From Neoluteolibacter marinus (GTDB lineage: Bacteria; Verrucomicrobiota; Verrucomicrobiia; Verrucomicrobiales; Akkermansiaceae), in assembly GCF_014904755.1 (NCBI RefSeq), contig NZ_JACZFQ010000040.1, positions 1 through 64,000 on the forward strand: a stretch of DNA of 64,000 nt. Reading direction: 5' to 3'. Positions 32,696 to 40,609 of this stretch are shown piece by piece (position 1 is the first letter of the stretch; every line of letters begins with the position of its first letter). The notes under the pieces were generated by a model that saw only the letters and a list, made by a program, of their open reading frames with translations, did no database searches and was not told where the DNA came from. The position numbers were made by a program, and so were the translations under genes.

Positions 32696-33880
32696 TCAGG
32701 CCGGCCGGGCCCCCTGCCCGAAAACCCCGCGCCAGTCGACCCGGGCGGTCAGGAACATCAGCAGTGCCAGCGTCAGCACCGAGACCACCGCCAGGGTGAT
32801 GCCGGTCAGGCCGTCGAAGAAGAAGGACAGGCTGAACAGGGTGAGATAGGTCAACTGGGCCGGTACCGCGACCCGGAACAACAGGCGGCCGCCGATGGCG
32901 CGCAGGTAGCCGGCGACCAGCAGCAGCGACACCCCGCTGGCGACGGCGAAGCTGGCATAGGGCGACAACAGGTCGACGAGATAGGCGAACAGCAGGTGGA
33001 AGGCGAAGAAGCCGGCACTGACGAAGAAGACATGCATCGGGTGCAGCGGGATGCCCTTCAGCGCGGCGATGATCATGACCACGGAGATGAAAAACAGCAG
33101 CGATACCGGCGCGAACATCACGATCCGCTGCGCGACCGGGCCGGCATTGAGGAGCTTGGGCATGTCCATGCCGATGTCCGGCGCAGAGAGCACGTCGGGG
33201 AAGAGCCAGGCGAGGTCCCAGCCGGTGGCATCCTCCTGCCGTTGGTCGGGCGAGCCGGTGCCGACGGGGAAGTTGATGTCGGCGAAGTTCACGCGCATCC
33301 GCAGGTCGAAGCCGGTGATCCGGCGGTTGTCGGGAAAGGAGTAGTTCCAGGAGTCGGTGCCGCGGGTGCGGTAGGCGACATGCAGCGGCACGCTTTCCCC
33401 GGCGGGCACCACCACCGCCCGCGTCACCACGCCGTTGCTGGCCGCGGTGGCGCTGTCGGCCACGCCGTCGAGCTGGAAGACGAAGCCGTGCAGGCCGGCA
33501 CTGTCCGGTGGCAACGCGAAGCGCAGGTAGAAGGTCTGCGGGATCCGGGTGGGATTGGCGAAGGTGTAGTCGGCCTTGAAATCGACCCCGTAGGTGCGGT
33601 GCCACAGCAGCCCCCGGCGTTTCGGCTCGGATTCCAGCGCGACGGTGACCTTGCTGGTTGCGGGCAGCACTTCGGCGCGGCCGTCGGGTGCGTTCGGGGT
33701 GAGATAGTAGGCGTCCGGATGTTCCTGGACGAGGGCCGGCCCCCAGACGCCGGAGACCTCGCCCCGCATCGCCGAGGTCGAGGAGCGGGTTCGCTGGCCG
33801 ATCGCGGAGCCGAGCAGGGTCCAGGCGACACAGGTGCAGGCGACGATGCCAGCGGAGACGAGGAGGTTGTTCTTTTTCAT
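32696..33880 (-). CDS. CreD-like inner membrane protein
   Basis: A 394-residue membrane protein: one N-terminal transmembrane helix (~6-28), a periplasmic beta domain of ~200 residues (TYGVDFKADYTFANPTRIPQTFYLRFALP), then about six closely spaced helices in the last ~150 residues (LLFFISVVMIIAALKGIPLHPMHV is the most CreD-like section). CreD family members are envelope proteins of unclear role, linked to cell-wall stress and colicin tolerance in enterobacteria. Start fixed by MKKNN before the first helix. It begins 5 bp after the stop of the preceding gene, implying cotranscription. Confidence 0.75.
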   Translation of the reverse strand: MKKNNLLVSAGIVACTCVAWTLLGSAIGQRTRSSTSAMRGEVSGVWGPALVQEHPDAYYLTPNAPDGRAEVLPATSKVTVALESEPKRRGLLWHRTYGVDFKADYTFANPTRIPQTFYLRFALPPDSAGLHGFVFQLDGVADSATAASNGVVTRAVVVPAGESVPLHVAYRTRGTDSWNYSFPDNRRITGFDLRMRVNFADINFPVGTGSPDQRQEDATGWDLAWLFPDVLSAPDIGMDMPKLLNAGPVAQRIVMFAPVSLLFFISVVMIIAALKGIPLHPMHVFFVSAGFFAFHLLFAYLVDLLSPYASFAVASGVSLLLVAGYLRAIGGRLLFRVAVPAQLTYLTLFSLSFFFDGLTGITLAVVSVLTLALLMFLTARVDWRGVFGQGARPA

Positions 33881-33885
33881 GGCGG

Positions 33886-35502
33886 TCAGCGGGTGGTGGT
33901 GAGGTCGGCGCGTTGGTAGAAGACCGCGACGGCAGGCACCTCGTCGCGGCAGAGGTTCTTGCCCAGCCGGATGGCGGACCCCGGGTCCCCGGACTCGAGA
34001 CTCGTGCGGGTCAAGTTGCCGTTCACTTCGGAGCGGTACGCGGCGGGCAGATCGATCCTCCACGACAGCGAGTGGATGAAGACCGGGGTGCGGGGCAGGG
34101 CCAGCGAAAGCGTTCCGGAGACCGGGTCGAGCGGGTCGCCGGCGGCGGTGAAGGAGAGCTGCAGTTTGGTCGTCGACTCGCCGCCCGGGGGCAGCGGGAT
34201 CTCGATCCTGCCGTCGCCGCGGTCGACCGGCCGGGTTTCGCGGCCGTTCACGGAGCAGTTCAGCAAGGTGGCTCCCGCCGGGCTTTCGAGGGCGATGCGC
34301 AGCGGTTGCCGGTGCTCCACCTCCAGCACGCCTTCGATCAGCCGCGAACCGTCGACCTCTTGTTGGAGAAACCAGGCGGCCTTGGGAATCACCGCGTCGG
34401 CGGTGGCGACCAGCGGCAATTCGCGGGCCTGCAGCGGGGTTGTGCCGTCCTTGCCCTCGAGGGTGAAGTAGGGTGACCCGGCCAAGGCCTCGCGCAGCGC
34501 GGCGGGGAGGTTGCCGGCGTCGAAGGGACCGGCCAGACCGGCGGCCTCGAAGGCCCGGCGCGGATTGGCGGCAATCAGGAAGCGGGTCTGCAGGGCGCCC
34601 GTGCCCATGGGTGTCGCGAGCTGCCAGGTCGAGTCGAGCGGGCGCAGCGGGCGGCGGTAGCTCAGGACGATCTCGCGCTCGAGCAGGTCACGGCTCTTCC
34701 ATTTCAGGTTCAGCCGCGTCGTCCCGTCGGCATCCCGTCCCGTCCGCTGGCTCGCGAGATCGCTTCCTTGCGCGCTCACCTCGCGGGCGTCGGCGGGCAG
34801 GCGCAATCCGGCGGACAGTCCCGACCCGCCGGTGGCGGAGGCGCGGCCGCTGACGACGTGAACCAGCTCTCCCTCGTCTTCCCGGACCAGCACCTGGAAC
34901 TGCCACGACCAGTCCGATGGCTGCGGCGGGCGCGAGGCTTCCTCGGCTTCGCGGGTGGAAAGCGCGCGCAAGGTCACCGGGCCTCCGGCCGCGGGTAGCG
35001 GCAGGGTTTGCCCGGCGGTCAGCGGCCGTTCATTCACCAGCAGGCCGGTCTCGTCGGTTTCCACCAGCAGCGACGGACAGGGAGGCAGATCGAGCGTCAG
35101 CTCCGGGCCGTCGCCCAGCAGGCGAACGGTGAACGTGCTGGTGCCCTTGGCCTCCGCGGCGTGGCAGATCCGGCCGTCGCGGACCAGCAGCTTGACCTCC
35201 ATCGCCTCATCGGCATCCAAGCTCACGGTCCCGCCAACCAAGGGCACCAGAACCTGTGCGTCGGTGAAGCTCAAAGTGCGGAATGTCGCCTCGACGGCGA
35301 TCTGACCGCCCGCGCGGAGGACCTTCATCCGTGCCGCACCGAGTGCCGGCGGCAAGGTTTCCGCCGCGGGGGAGACGTCCTTGCCTTCGTCCAGCAGCCG
35401 CCTCAGCTCCAGGTAGGGCAGCCTGACCTCGGCATCGCCGAGCGGGTCGGCAGGGGCGGAACAGGGTGAAAGAAAAACCGCGGCCATCAGCAATCGCTTC
35501 AT
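33886..35502 (-). CDS. Large exported protein of the SPFH/CreD-like module
   Basis: A 538-residue protein with a signal peptide (residues 1-19, ending APA-D) and an otherwise beta-rich periplasmic body without recognisable catalytic motifs. Repeated patterns such as LLNCSVNGRETRPVD and LQLSFTA suggest stacked beta-sandwich domains like those in the periplasmic part of the CreD-like partner. Its stop lies 5 bp before the CreD-like start, so the two very likely act together. The frame is open upstream to 35622, but that part runs into repeat array D; the ATG at 35502 directly precedes the signal peptide. Family not recognised. Confidence 0.75.
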   Translation of the reverse strand: MKRLLMAAVFLSPCSAPADPLGDAEVRLPYLELRRLLDEGKDVSPAAETLPPALGAARMKVLRAGGQIAVEATFRTLSFTDAQVLVPLVGGTVSLDADEAMEVKLLVRDGRICHAAEAKGTSTFTVRLLGDGPELTLDLPPCPSLLVETDETGLLVNERPLTAGQTLPLPAAGGPVTLRALSTREAEEASRPPQPSDWSWQFQVLVREDEGELVHVVSGRASATGGSGLSAGLRLPADAREVSAQGSDLASQRTGRDADGTTRLNLKWKSRDLLEREIVLSYRRPLRPLDSTWQLATPMGTGALQTRFLIAANPRRAFEAAGLAGPFDAGNLPAALREALAGSPYFTLEGKDGTTPLQARELPLVATADAVIPKAAWFLQQEVDGSRLIEGVLEVEHRQPLRIALESPAGATLLNCSVNGRETRPVDRGDGRIEIPLPPGGESTTKLQLSFTAAGDPLDPVSGTLSLALPRTPVFIHSLSWRIDLPAAYRSEVNGNLTRTSLESGDPGSAIRLGKNLCRDEVPAVAVFYQRADLTTTR

Positions 35503-35588
35503 GTCGTGACCGTCGCCGCGAGGGGTGAAAGGCGGATGAACCCCGGGTGAAGAATTCGGCTTCGCCGTGTGAATGAGAGCCCAAGCTC
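35503..35588. promoter_or_regulatory. Probable promoter region of the SPFH/CreD-like operon
   Basis: The 86 bp between the start at 35502 and repeat array D must contain the minus-strand promoter unless the array itself supplies it. No consensus -35/-10 pair stands out. With array D this makes a 760-bp gap without a gene. Confidence 0.3.
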
Positions 35589-36190
35589 CTTGGAGTGCGG
35601 TGGCAGAGCGAAGCGGCGACACCGCTTTCGAACCACCGGGGAAAGTCCGCGAGTTCGCAAAGACTGCTGCACCGATCCGCGCCAGCCCGGCAACCCGAGG
35701 GAATCCTCCCCATTCCCCGCACTGGGAGCACCCACGCCAAAGCGCCGTCGCCGGTCGCTACGCTCCCTCTGCCGGCGCACTCCAAAGTACCTTGGAGTGC
35801 GGTGGCAGAGCGCAGCGGCGACACCGCTTTCGAGTGACTGGGGCAAGGCCGCGAGTTCACAAGGGCTGCTGCACCAATCCGCGCCAGTCCGGCAATCCGG
35901 GGGGATTCGAAAAGTTCCCCGCACTGCGAGCACCCCACCCAAAGCGCCGTCGCCGGTCGCTGCGCTCCCTCTGCTGGCGCACTCCAAAGTACCTTGGAGT
36001 GCGGTGGCAGAGCGAAGCGGCGACACCGCATTCGAGTGACTGGGGCAAGTCCGCGAGTTCACAAGGACTGCCGCACCGATCCGTTCCAGCCCGGCAACCC
36101 GATGGAATCCTCCCCATTCCCCGCACTGCGAGCACCCAAGCCAAAGCGCCGTCGCCGGTCGCGAGCTCCCTCTGCCGGCGCACTCCAAAG
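35589..36190 (+). repeat. Repeat array D: three tandem ~199-bp elements
   Basis: Copies at 35589-35787, 35791-35989 and 35993-36190, a repeat period of 202 bp. Each has the TTGGAGTGCGGTGGCAGAG start and the CTCTGC(C/T)GGCGCACTCCAA end. The third copy has a 5-bp change near its right end (GGTCGCGAGCTCCC). The three cores are close relatives (starting with a GTCCGCGAGTT-type segment) and differ from the cores of arrays A-C. The array lies between divergent genes. Confidence 0.9.
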
Positions 36191-36265
36191 GGGCGTCGCA
36201 ACTTCCCGGCGGGCCACCGGTTGGAAACTCCGGCTTCCTTGGCCGCTTTCCATTTTCCTGCCGTC

Positions 36266-36859
36266 ATGAACACCAAACTTCCCTGGATGATCCTCGCCGC
36301 CGGCCTGCTCGCCGCCTGCGATGAAAAGACCGAGCCGGCCGCCGCCGCGCCGGAATCGAAATCGACCCAGCCGTTCCCGACCAAACGGGCGGAAACGCGC
36401 ACTCCGGCGGCGCCGCCAGAAGTGGCGCCGGTCCCCGAAGCCGCGCCGCCTGCCATCGCCGGCGAGGCGGCAGCCGCAGCGCCTCCGGTCGTGCCTCCCG
36501 CCGCGCCGGCGATGACGGCGGAGGAGCGCGAGGCCCGGCGTGCAGAACAACGCGAGCAACGGATCGCCCGCATGACCGAACAGGTGACGGCCCGCTTGAA
36601 GGAGCGCGACACCAACGGCGACGGCATGCTGGCGAAGGACGAGGTGTCCGGCCGGATGGGGCGCGGCTTCGACCGGGCCGACACCAATGGCGACGGGATG
36701 CTCGATGCCGCCGAGCAGGAGGCCATGATCCAGAGCATGACCGAACGGATGGCGGACTTCGACCGCCGCGACCGGGGCGGTCGCTTCGGGGGCGGCGGGA
36801 ACTTCGGCGGCCGGGGAAACTTCGGCGAAGGCCGCGGTCCGCGCCGGCAACCCGATTGA
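36266..36859 (+). CDS. EF-hand lipoprotein
   Basis: A 197-residue protein with a lipoprotein signal (hydrophobic leader ending LLAAC, Cys19), a long Pro/Ala/Glu linker (~20-90), and two canonical EF-hand loops, DTNGDGMLAKDE (~113-124) and DTNGDGMLDAAE (~134-145). The C-terminal tail is rich in Gly, Arg and Phe (GGRFGGGGNFGGRG). It would be anchored to a membrane facing the periplasm or outside and bind calcium. The frame extends upstream through repeat array D, but the lipobox fixes the start at 36266. Similar small EF-hand proteins are frequent in Planctomycetes and Verrucomicrobia; their role is unknown. Confidence 0.85.
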   Translation: MNTKLPWMILAAGLLAACDEKTEPAAAAPESKSTQPFPTKRAETRTPAAPPEVAPVPEAAPPAIAGEAAAAAPPVVPPAAPAMTAEEREARRAEQREQRIARMTEQVTARLKERDTNGDGMLAKDEVSGRMGRGFDRADTNGDGMLDAAEQEAMIQSMTERMADFDRRDRGGRFGGGGNFGGRGNFGEGRGPRRQPD

Positions 36860-37057
36860 CGCAGGACCGTGATGTTGCGGCTGGCGCATGGCAACGTGTT
36901 GAAGACTACAGATACGGGATTTGTTGAGGCCGCGATCGAAGGTCTCGGCCGAAGGTATTGCGCTCCATCGCGGAGTTGTATCGTGCCGTTTTCGGTTTGC
37001 CGCCGAGTGCGGCGAGCGAGAGGGAGCGGCTAGCAGTTGTTTTTGGATGCCCTCATT

Positions 37058-37906
37058 CTAGCCTGCAGACTCCGTTTCAAGCCGGGCCACCAGGCCTTCG
37101 GTGACGGCGTCCGGCGAGAACTCGCCGGCGGTGATGCCGATGCGGGAGATGCCGGCAAAGTCCTTGGGATCGAGGCTGGCGACATCGGGGATGGCAAAGG
37201 CCGGGAGGCCCAGCCGCCGGGAAGCTTCGATCAAGGTCCGGACCGAGGCCTCCCGCGCCTCGCCCGCGACGATGATGGCTTCCGACCAGCGGCTGAGCGC
37301 TTCCACGGACCGGACCCGCTCGCTATTGGCAGGTGCGGTCGTATCGAGGAAAACCATGCGGCTGTCGGGGTGCTGCAGCCGCAGCGCTTCCGCCACCCCG
37401 TTGGCGAGGCGGCGGGAAATCCCCGTCTGGCAGACCAGGCCGAACTTCGGGGCAAAGGGCAGTTGCGAGGCCTGGTCGCCATCTTCCACCACGATCGCAC
37501 CTTTCGCTTCGCCGGAGATCGCGGCGCTTTCCGCGTCGTCGCGGGAACCGATCACCAGCGGCTTGCAATGTTCCAGGGTCAGCAGGTTGAGGGAGGTCTG
37601 GGCACGGCGAACGGCGGGCAGGGTCAAGTCGAGCAATTCATGGCCGGCTTCCTTCCAGCGCCGCCGGCAGTCCCTGGGCAGGCCGTGGAGGGGAACCACC
37701 ACGGTGTGGGTCGGGGCTCGATATTCCCCGGCGGATCCTTCAAGGGCGCCGCGGCGCCGGTAAAGCTCGCACAGCGCCGGATCGGGGGCGAGCGGGCCGA
37801 GGAGGGTGACCGGGCCGCGTTTCAGCCGGGCGTCGAGCCGGGCGAGGGCGGCGCGGGTTTCGTCGCCGTGGCCCGCGGTGTGGGCGCGGCGGATTTCAAA
37901 ACGCAT
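37058..37906 (-). CDS. IspH/LytB-like protein lacking iron-sulfur cysteines
   Basis: A 282-residue protein that follows the three-module IspH fold order: a VTLLGPLAPDPALCELYRRRGA segment (compare VRHEVVHNRYV..LRERGA of IspH), PLHGLPRDCRRRWKEAGHELLDLTLP (compare SAHGVSQAVRNEAKSR..VFDATCP), a module-three section VFLDTTAPANSERVRSVEALSRWSEAIIVAG, and the closing GITAGEFSPDAVTEGLVARL. In true IspH three Cys residues hold a [4Fe-4S] cluster; here the N-terminal one (GFCAGV), the one in DATCP (LDLTLP, residues 92-97) and the one in the DDICYAT region (MVFLDTT) are all replaced, and the HPEV glutamate is lost. It therefore cannot be a working HMBPP reductase. Start taken at 37906 so that the palindromes upstream lie in the promoter; 37936 is an alternative. 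Confidence 0.7.
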   Translation of the reverse strand: MRFEIRRAHTAGHGDETRAALARLDARLKRGPVTLLGPLAPDPALCELYRRRGALEGSAGEYRAPTHTVVVPLHGLPRDCRRRWKEAGHELLDLTLPAVRRAQTSLNLLTLEHCKPLVIGSRDDAESAAISGEAKGAIVVEDGDQASQLPFAPKFGLVCQTGISRRLANGVAEALRLQHPDSRMVFLDTTAPANSERVRSVEALSRWSEAIIVAGEAREASVRTLIEASRRLGLPAFAIPDVASLDPKDFAGISRIGITAGEFSPDAVTEGLVARLETESAG

Positions 37907-37938
37907 GGCCGGCGGGGAAATGGCTGGGGACGACATGA

Positions 37939-37955
37939 ACTTTGTGATGCAAAGT
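37939..37955. promoter_or_regulatory. Palindromic operator candidate 1
   Basis: ACTTTG-TGATG-CAAAGT, a perfect 6-5-6 palindrome. It lies 33 bp upstream of the start of the IspH-like gene and has the same half-sites and spacing as the site at 37996-38012. Confidence 0.65.
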
Positions 37956-37995
37956 AATTGGCTGCGGGTGATCCCGAATGACGGGGTGTGCAATC

Positions 37996-38012
37996 ACTTT
38001 GCAAAACAAAGT
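37996..38012. promoter_or_regulatory. Palindromic operator candidate 2
   Basis: ACTTTG-CAAAA-CAAAGT, identical half-sites to candidate 1, centre-to-centre distance 57 bp. The pair brackets the likely promoter of the IspH-like gene, downstream of the protease gene ending at 38045. The paired arrangement suggests a dimeric repressor or activator binding cooperatively. Confidence 0.65.
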
Positions 38013-38044
38013 GAAGCTGGCAAGAGGGAATTGGCGGGGTCGCG

Positions 38045-38875
38045 TCAGCGGTCCTCGCGCACGGGGACAGTGGTGAGCCGGGCTCCGCCGCCAAGCTTGA
38101 GCATGGCCTGGTTGATTGCGTCGAAAACTTCCGGGCTGGAATAGAACGGTCCTGCGCCCATGCCGCCGGTGGAGTGGGTTTCGATCAAAACCAGCTCCCC
38201 GCCGACGAGGAGGAAAGAGGGATTGCCGGAGTCGCCCTTGACGACATTTCTGGTCAGGTTCGGCGGAATGCGGTCGGGATCGGGGCGGCGGAACGCCATG
38301 CCAATACCGGAGACGCGGTTGATCTCGTGGATGTGGGCTTGCCGATACTGGTTGGTTACCACGGCGAGGCAGCCGGCGAGGTTTGGGTTCGATGGCGAGG
38401 GCGGGAGCACCCGGTAGAACGGCACCGAGGCTGGCAGCGGGGCGTCGAGCTTGCCGACACAGACGTCGGTGATGCCGGTGAGCGGGACGACGGCGGTCAA
38501 GGTGCGCTGGTGGAGCTTTCCGCGGGGATCGTGGAAGGCCAGCGTCGCGCCGACCGGCCGCGGATAGTGGCGGGCCATCACCACGTGAACCGGCGAGACC
38601 AGGGTGGCGGTGCGGGAGTCGTCCCAAGCGATGCCGGAAAAGTTCAGCCGGCCGGTGAAGTTCCGCGCCCGTTGCGAGGTGCCGCTGCGCGAGTATTGGG
38701 AAAAGATGTCGGTTGAGGTGGCACCGTCGAGGAGCTGCGCGAAACGCTGGTCGGAGTCGCGGCGGATGTCAGCGACCGAGAGGGCGCTCGTGGGTGCCGG
38801 TGGCATCCGGGGGACGCCCGGTCCGCATCCGGTGAAGACGAAAGCCAGTAGCAACAGGCGGGGAAGGCGGATCAT
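38045..38875 (-). CDS. Trypsin-like serine protease lipoprotein
   Basis: A 276-residue lipoprotein (leader ends FTGC, Cys17). The chymotrypsin-fold signature is recognisable: LVSPVHVVMARHY around the histidine (His103 likely), TDVCVGKLDAPL for the aspartate (Asp137 likely), and VVKGDSGNPS with nucleophile Ser216, followed by LVGGELVLIETHSTGG. Such proteins cleave or bind peptides in the periplasm or at the outer surface. The Asp region is atypical (DVCVGKL rather than DIALLKL), so activity is not certain. The ATG at 38875 is chosen for the lipobox; the frame is open to 38914. Divergent from the RimB-like gene at 38979. Confidence 0.78.
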   Translation of the reverse strand: MIRLPRLLLLAFVFTGCGPGVPRMPPAPTSALSVADIRRDSDQRFAQLLDGATSTDIFSQYSRSGTSQRARNFTGRLNFSGIAWDDSRTATLVSPVHVVMARHYPRPVGATLAFHDPRGKLHQRTLTAVVPLTGITDVCVGKLDAPLPASVPFYRVLPPSPSNPNLAGCLAVVTNQYRQAHIHEINRVSGIGMAFRRPDPDRIPPNLTRNVVKGDSGNPSFLLVGGELVLIETHSTGGMGAGPFYSSPEVFDAINQAMLKLGGGARLTTVPVREDR

Positions 38876-38978
38876 GGCGGCGTCAGCTTTCCTGCGGTCG
38901 GGGCGGGAAGCCAATCCTCAAATCTTTTCGATCCCGGGTGGGCAGCCGGAAGGGCGTCTGCTAGATTCGGCCATCAGC

Positions 38979-39422
38979 ATGAACCTCAAGACGATCGGCT
39001 GGGCCGAATACATCGACTATCCCGAGTGGGGGATCGACGGGGTGAAGGCGAAGATCGACACCGGCGCGCGCAGCAGCGCGCTGCACGTGGAGAACCTCGA
39101 GGACCTCGGGGACGGCCGGGTGGAGTTCGATGTCGTCTACTCGCGGCGCAAGCCCTTCAAGCGGAAGCGGGTCACCGCGCCGGTGGTGAAGTGGGCGCGG
39201 GTGCGATCGAGCACCGGCCACTTCCAGAAGCGCTGCTTCGTGATGGCGCGGATCCGGATCGGCGAAGAGGAGTGCGAGGTCGAGATCTCGCTGGTGTCGC
39301 GCGACAAAATGCTGTTCCGCATGCTGCTGGGGCGAAAGGCGCTCGAGCACCGCTTCCTGGTGGACGTGAGCCGGCGCAACGTGCTCTCGAGCCGCCGCTC
39401 GAAGAAGAAAAAGATCACATGA
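38979..39422 (+). CDS. RimB-like retropepsin-fold protease (ATP-dependent zinc protease family)
   Basis: A 147-residue protein with the active-site signature KIDTGARSSALH (DTGARSSAL at 27-35), characteristic of the retropepsin-like family partnered with RimK, and a conserved APVVKWARVRSSTGHFQKRCFV section and FRMLLGRKALEHRFLVDVSR end. In Pseudomonas such a protein (RimB) trims the glutamates added to ribosomal protein S6 by RimK. The stop overlaps the RimK start by 4 bp (ATGA), so expression is translationally coupled. Catalysis is by one Asp per subunit, presumably as a dimer. Confidence 0.88.
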   Translation: MNLKTIGWAEYIDYPEWGIDGVKAKIDTGARSSALHVENLEDLGDGRVEFDVVYSRRKPFKRKRVTAPVVKWARVRSSTGHFQKRCFVMARIRIGEEECEVEISLVSRDKMLFRMLLGRKALEHRFLVDVSRRNVLSSRRSKKKKIT

Positions 39423-40609
39423 AAATCGGTATCCTTTCCTGTAGCCCGAAGTGCTACAGCACCCGCCGGCTCAAGGAAGCGGCGGAGAAGCGCGGGCATC
39501 GCGTCTTTGTTCTCAATACCTTGCGGCTCGCGCTCAACGTCGAGGGCGATGACCCGCACCTGATGTACAACGGCAAGACCCTGTCGACCTACGATGCGGT
39601 GATCCCGCGGATCGGGGCCTCGATCACCTTCTACGGTCTGGCGGTACTGCGGCAGTTCGAGCAGATGGGCGTGTCGGTCCTCAATCCGGCGCTCGGGATT
39701 TCGCGCAGCCGCGACAAATTGCACGCGATGCAAATCCTCAGCCGCCACGACATCGGCATGCCCCACACCGCCTTCGTGAGGCGCAAGGAAGACGTGCTCG
39801 GGGCCATCCAGGCGGTCGGCGGCGCGCCGGTGATCATCAAGTTGCTGGAAGGCACGCAGGGCGTGGGGGTCATCCTCGCCGACACGGCGAAGGTGGCGCA
39901 GGCGATTGTCGAGACCTTGCAGAGCACCAAGCAGAACGTGCTGATCCAGAAGTTCGTCAAGGAGAGCAAGGGCAAGGACCTGCGCGCCTTCGTGGTCGGC
40001 GACCGGGTGGTCGGGGCGATGCGGCGGCAGGCGCAGGGCGACGAGTTCCGCAGCAACGTCCACCGCGGCGGCAGTGCCACGGCGGTGAAGCTCACGCCGG
40101 AGTACGAGGAGACCGCGGTGCGCGCGGCGCAGATTCTCGGTCTCAAGGTCGCCGGCGTCGACATGCTGGAAGGCAACGACGGGCCGCAGGTCATGGAGGT
40201 GAACTCGTCGCCCGGACTGGAGGGCATCGAGACCTCGACCAGGATCGACATCGCCGGGCTGGTGATCGAGGAACTGGAAAAGAAGGTGCTTTTCCCCGAA
40301 ATGGACTACCGCCAGCGGCTGACGATTTCCGCCGGCTTCGGGGTGGCCGAGTTCACCGTGGCGAACCTGCCGATGCTGGAAGGCAAGAAGCTGCGCGAGA
40401 CCAACCTGATGGAGAACCGCATCCAGGTGCTCAACATCATCCGCAACAAGGTGCCGATCCCGATCCCGGACGGCGACACCTTGATCGAAACCGGCGACAA
40501 ACTGATCTGCTACGGTGACCTGCTGCACATGCGCTCGATGATGGAGAGTGAAAGGAAGCGTCAGAAGAAGGCCCGGCGCAGCAAGAACTCGAAGAAGAAG
40601 GACGCGTGA
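39419..40609 (+). CDS. rimK: RimK-type ATP-grasp ligase with C-terminal TrkA_C/RCK_C domain
   Basis: A 396-residue protein. Residues ~1-300 are a complete RimK alpha-L-glutamate ligase: MKIGILSC start, PRIGASITFYGLAVLRQFE, IIKLLEGTQGVGVILAD (ATP-grasp lid), FVKESKGKDLRAFVVGDRVV, and the metal site MEVNSSPGLEGIE. Residues ~305-380 add a TrkA_C-type domain (AEFTVANLPMLEGKKLRE, IPIPDGDTLIETGDKLICYGD), which in potassium channels binds nucleotides such as c-di-AMP. A Lys/Arg-rich tail follows. E. coli RimK is 300 residues, so about 95 are extra. It overlaps both neighbours (ATGA and GTGA), making a three-gene coupled unit. Confidence 0.9.
   Translation: MKIGILSCSPKCYSTRRLKEAAEKRGHRVFVLNTLRLALNVEGDDPHLMYNGKTLSTYDAVIPRIGASITFYGLAVLRQFEQMGVSVLNPALGISRSRDKLHAMQILSRHDIGMPHTAFVRRKEDVLGAIQAVGGAPVIIKLLEGTQGVGVILADTAKVAQAIVETLQSTKQNVLIQKFVKESKGKDLRAFVVGDRVVGAMRRQAQGDEFRSNVHRGGSATAVKLTPEYEETAVRAAQILGLKVAGVDMLEGNDGPQVMEVNSSPGLEGIETSTRIDIAGLVIEELEKKVLFPEMDYRQRLTISAGFGVAEFTVANLPMLEGKKLRETNLMENRIQVLNIIRNKVPIPIPDGDTLIETGDKLICYGDLLHMRSMMESERKRQKKARRSKNSKKKDA

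Noticed and set aside
18957-36190. Integron cassette array (inverted ends as attC sites)
   Set aside because: No integrase and no cassette genes in the cores; elements sit in separate intergenic regions. It cannot be fully excluded without a genome search.
35573-36265. Open frames running through repeat array D (and similar ones in arrays A-C) with CGGRAQRRHRF-like peptides
   Set aside because: They are translations of the repeats in several frames and both strands, commonly misannotated as small proteins. The lipoprotein signal fixes the real start at 36266.
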